This document shows, piece by piece, positions 4,775 through 5,356 of a stretch of 5,356 nt of DNA. Within the stretch, counting starts at the first letter, position 1; the number at the start of each line of letters is the position of its first letter. The stretch comes from Planctomycetaceae bacterium. GTDB lineage: Bacteria; Planctomycetota; Planctomycetia; Planctomycetales; Planctomycetaceae. The notes below the pieces were generated by a model, which was given only the letters and a program-made list of their open reading frames with translations, made no database searches and had not been told where the DNA came from. Position numbers and translations under genes: made by a program. The DNA lies in contig JAESQE010000248.1 in the NCBI GenBank assembly GCA_016765335.1, forward strand, positions 3,900 through 9,255, read 5' to 3'.

Positions 4775-5356
4775 ATGACGGGCCGCTGTCAAAGAACGAT
4801 TGAACGTGTCACCGAGCTGACCGGCTTTGGCTTGTTCACAAACGCTGATGTCACTTTGCGATTTTGCCCTGCTGATGAAAATCATGGCATTGTATTTCAA
4901 AGAACCGATTTGGCTGGCTCTCCTAAGATTCCAGCAAACATTGATTATATTGCATCCGAAGAACGACGCACCAAGTTGCAACGAGGGAATGCCTCGGTCG
5001 AAATGGTCGAACATCTCATGGCTGCGATGAACGGCTTGCAGATCGACAACTGTCTGGTGCAACTCGATGCTGCGGAACTGCCTGGTTGCGATGGTTCTGC
5101 TCTGCCTTATGTCGAAGCACTGCTCGATGCAAATATCGTAACGCAGTCTGCAAAAAGAGAAACAATTGTTATTGGCGAAACCGTAACAATTGAGCAAGAA
5201 CAAGCCGTGATTACAGCTGGGCCTGCCTGGTCCGGATTGCGTATCAGTTACGATCTCAACTACGGAAGTGATTCCCCGATTCCGCCACAGTTGGCTGATT
5301 TTACGATCACGCCAGAACTGTTTGCTACAAAAATTGCATCGGCTCGCACCTTTGTT
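4775..5356 (+). CDS. lpxC: UDP-3-O-acyl-N-acetylglucosamine deacetylase (LpxC), N-terminal part
   Basis: LpxC is the zinc-dependent cytoplasmic enzyme that removes acetate from UDP-3-O-acyl-GlcNAc, the committed step of lipid A synthesis. The window holds 194 residues, open at the right edge. Alignable segments are TGFGLFTNADVTL (16-28; E. coli TGVGLHTGKKVTL), FQRTDL (41-46), ERRTKL (63-68), VEHLMAAMNGLQIDN (78-92; E79 and H80 match E. coli E78 and the zinc ligand H79), ELPGCDGSALPYV (101-113) and SARTF (189-193, with T192 at E. coli T191). E. coli H19 is Phe here (F21). The later zinc ligands and catalytic residues (E. coli H238, D242, D246, H265) lie beyond the window, as would any FabZ fusion of the kind found in Bacteroidetes. 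The ATG has GAGG (4765-4768) six bases upstream. A strong terminator separates it from ompH, suggesting its own promoter. Confidence 0.93.
   Translation, partial: MTGRCQRTIERVTELTGFGLFTNADVTLRFCPADENHGIVFQRTDLAGSPKIPANIDYIASEERRTKLQRGNASVEMVEHLMAAMNGLQIDNCLVQLDAAELPGCDGSALPYVEALLDANIVTQSAKRETIVIGETVTIEQEQAVITAGPAWSGLRISYDLNYGSDSPIPPQLADFTITPELFATKIASARTFV

Noticed and set aside
1..5356. CRISPR arrays, tRNA or rRNA genes, insertion sequences, and toxin-antitoxin or phage-defence genes.
   Set aside because: No direct-repeat array, cloverleaf, transposase frame or defence-type protein is visible on either strand.

Overview
The window reads as a Gram-negative bacterial chromosome segment of moderate G+C, most likely from a planctomycete (Gimesia or a relative). 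The clues are the pairing of an OmpH/Skp-family periplasmic protein with lpxC, the style of the Gfo/Idh/MocA oxidoreductase (an 'EAR' motif in place of 'EKP'), and a large secreted beta-propeller protein. The lineage is inferred from protein style, not measured.

Layout: (1) 1-147, the C-terminal end of an unrecognised plus-strand gene. (2) 148-365, a gene-free gap between convergent genes, packed with GTAG-headed hairpins of REP type. (3) 366-2222, minus strand: a secreted two-domain protein with a C-terminal five-bladed beta-propeller of the GH43/GH32 kind. (4) 2223-2547, a divergent promoter region with a plausible sigma70 site for the minus-strand gene. (5) 2548-3606, plus strand: a Gfo/Idh/MocA-family NAD(P)-dependent oxidoreductase. 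(6) 3607-3974, a 368-base gap rich in potential RNA stems, with a terminator-like or promoter-like element near its end. (7) 3975-4625, a periplasmic OmpH/Skp-like protein starting at GTG. (8) 4663-4702, a strong intrinsic terminator. (9) 4775 to the window end, lpxC, open at the right edge.

The right half is an outer-membrane biogenesis locus: an OmpH-like candidate chaperone for outer-membrane proteins beside the committed enzyme of lipid A synthesis. The strong terminator between them suggests they are not simply co-transcribed. The left half is probably carbohydrate-related: a secreted propeller protein divergent from a sugar-type dehydrogenase, possibly sharing a substrate, though nothing in the sequence proves a link.

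I do not see a clear new biological system. The points most worth a second look are the REP-like hairpin cluster, the structured gap before ompH, the propeller protein's unclassified N-terminal half, and motif changes in the oxidoreductase (EKP to EAR) and LpxC (His to Phe).
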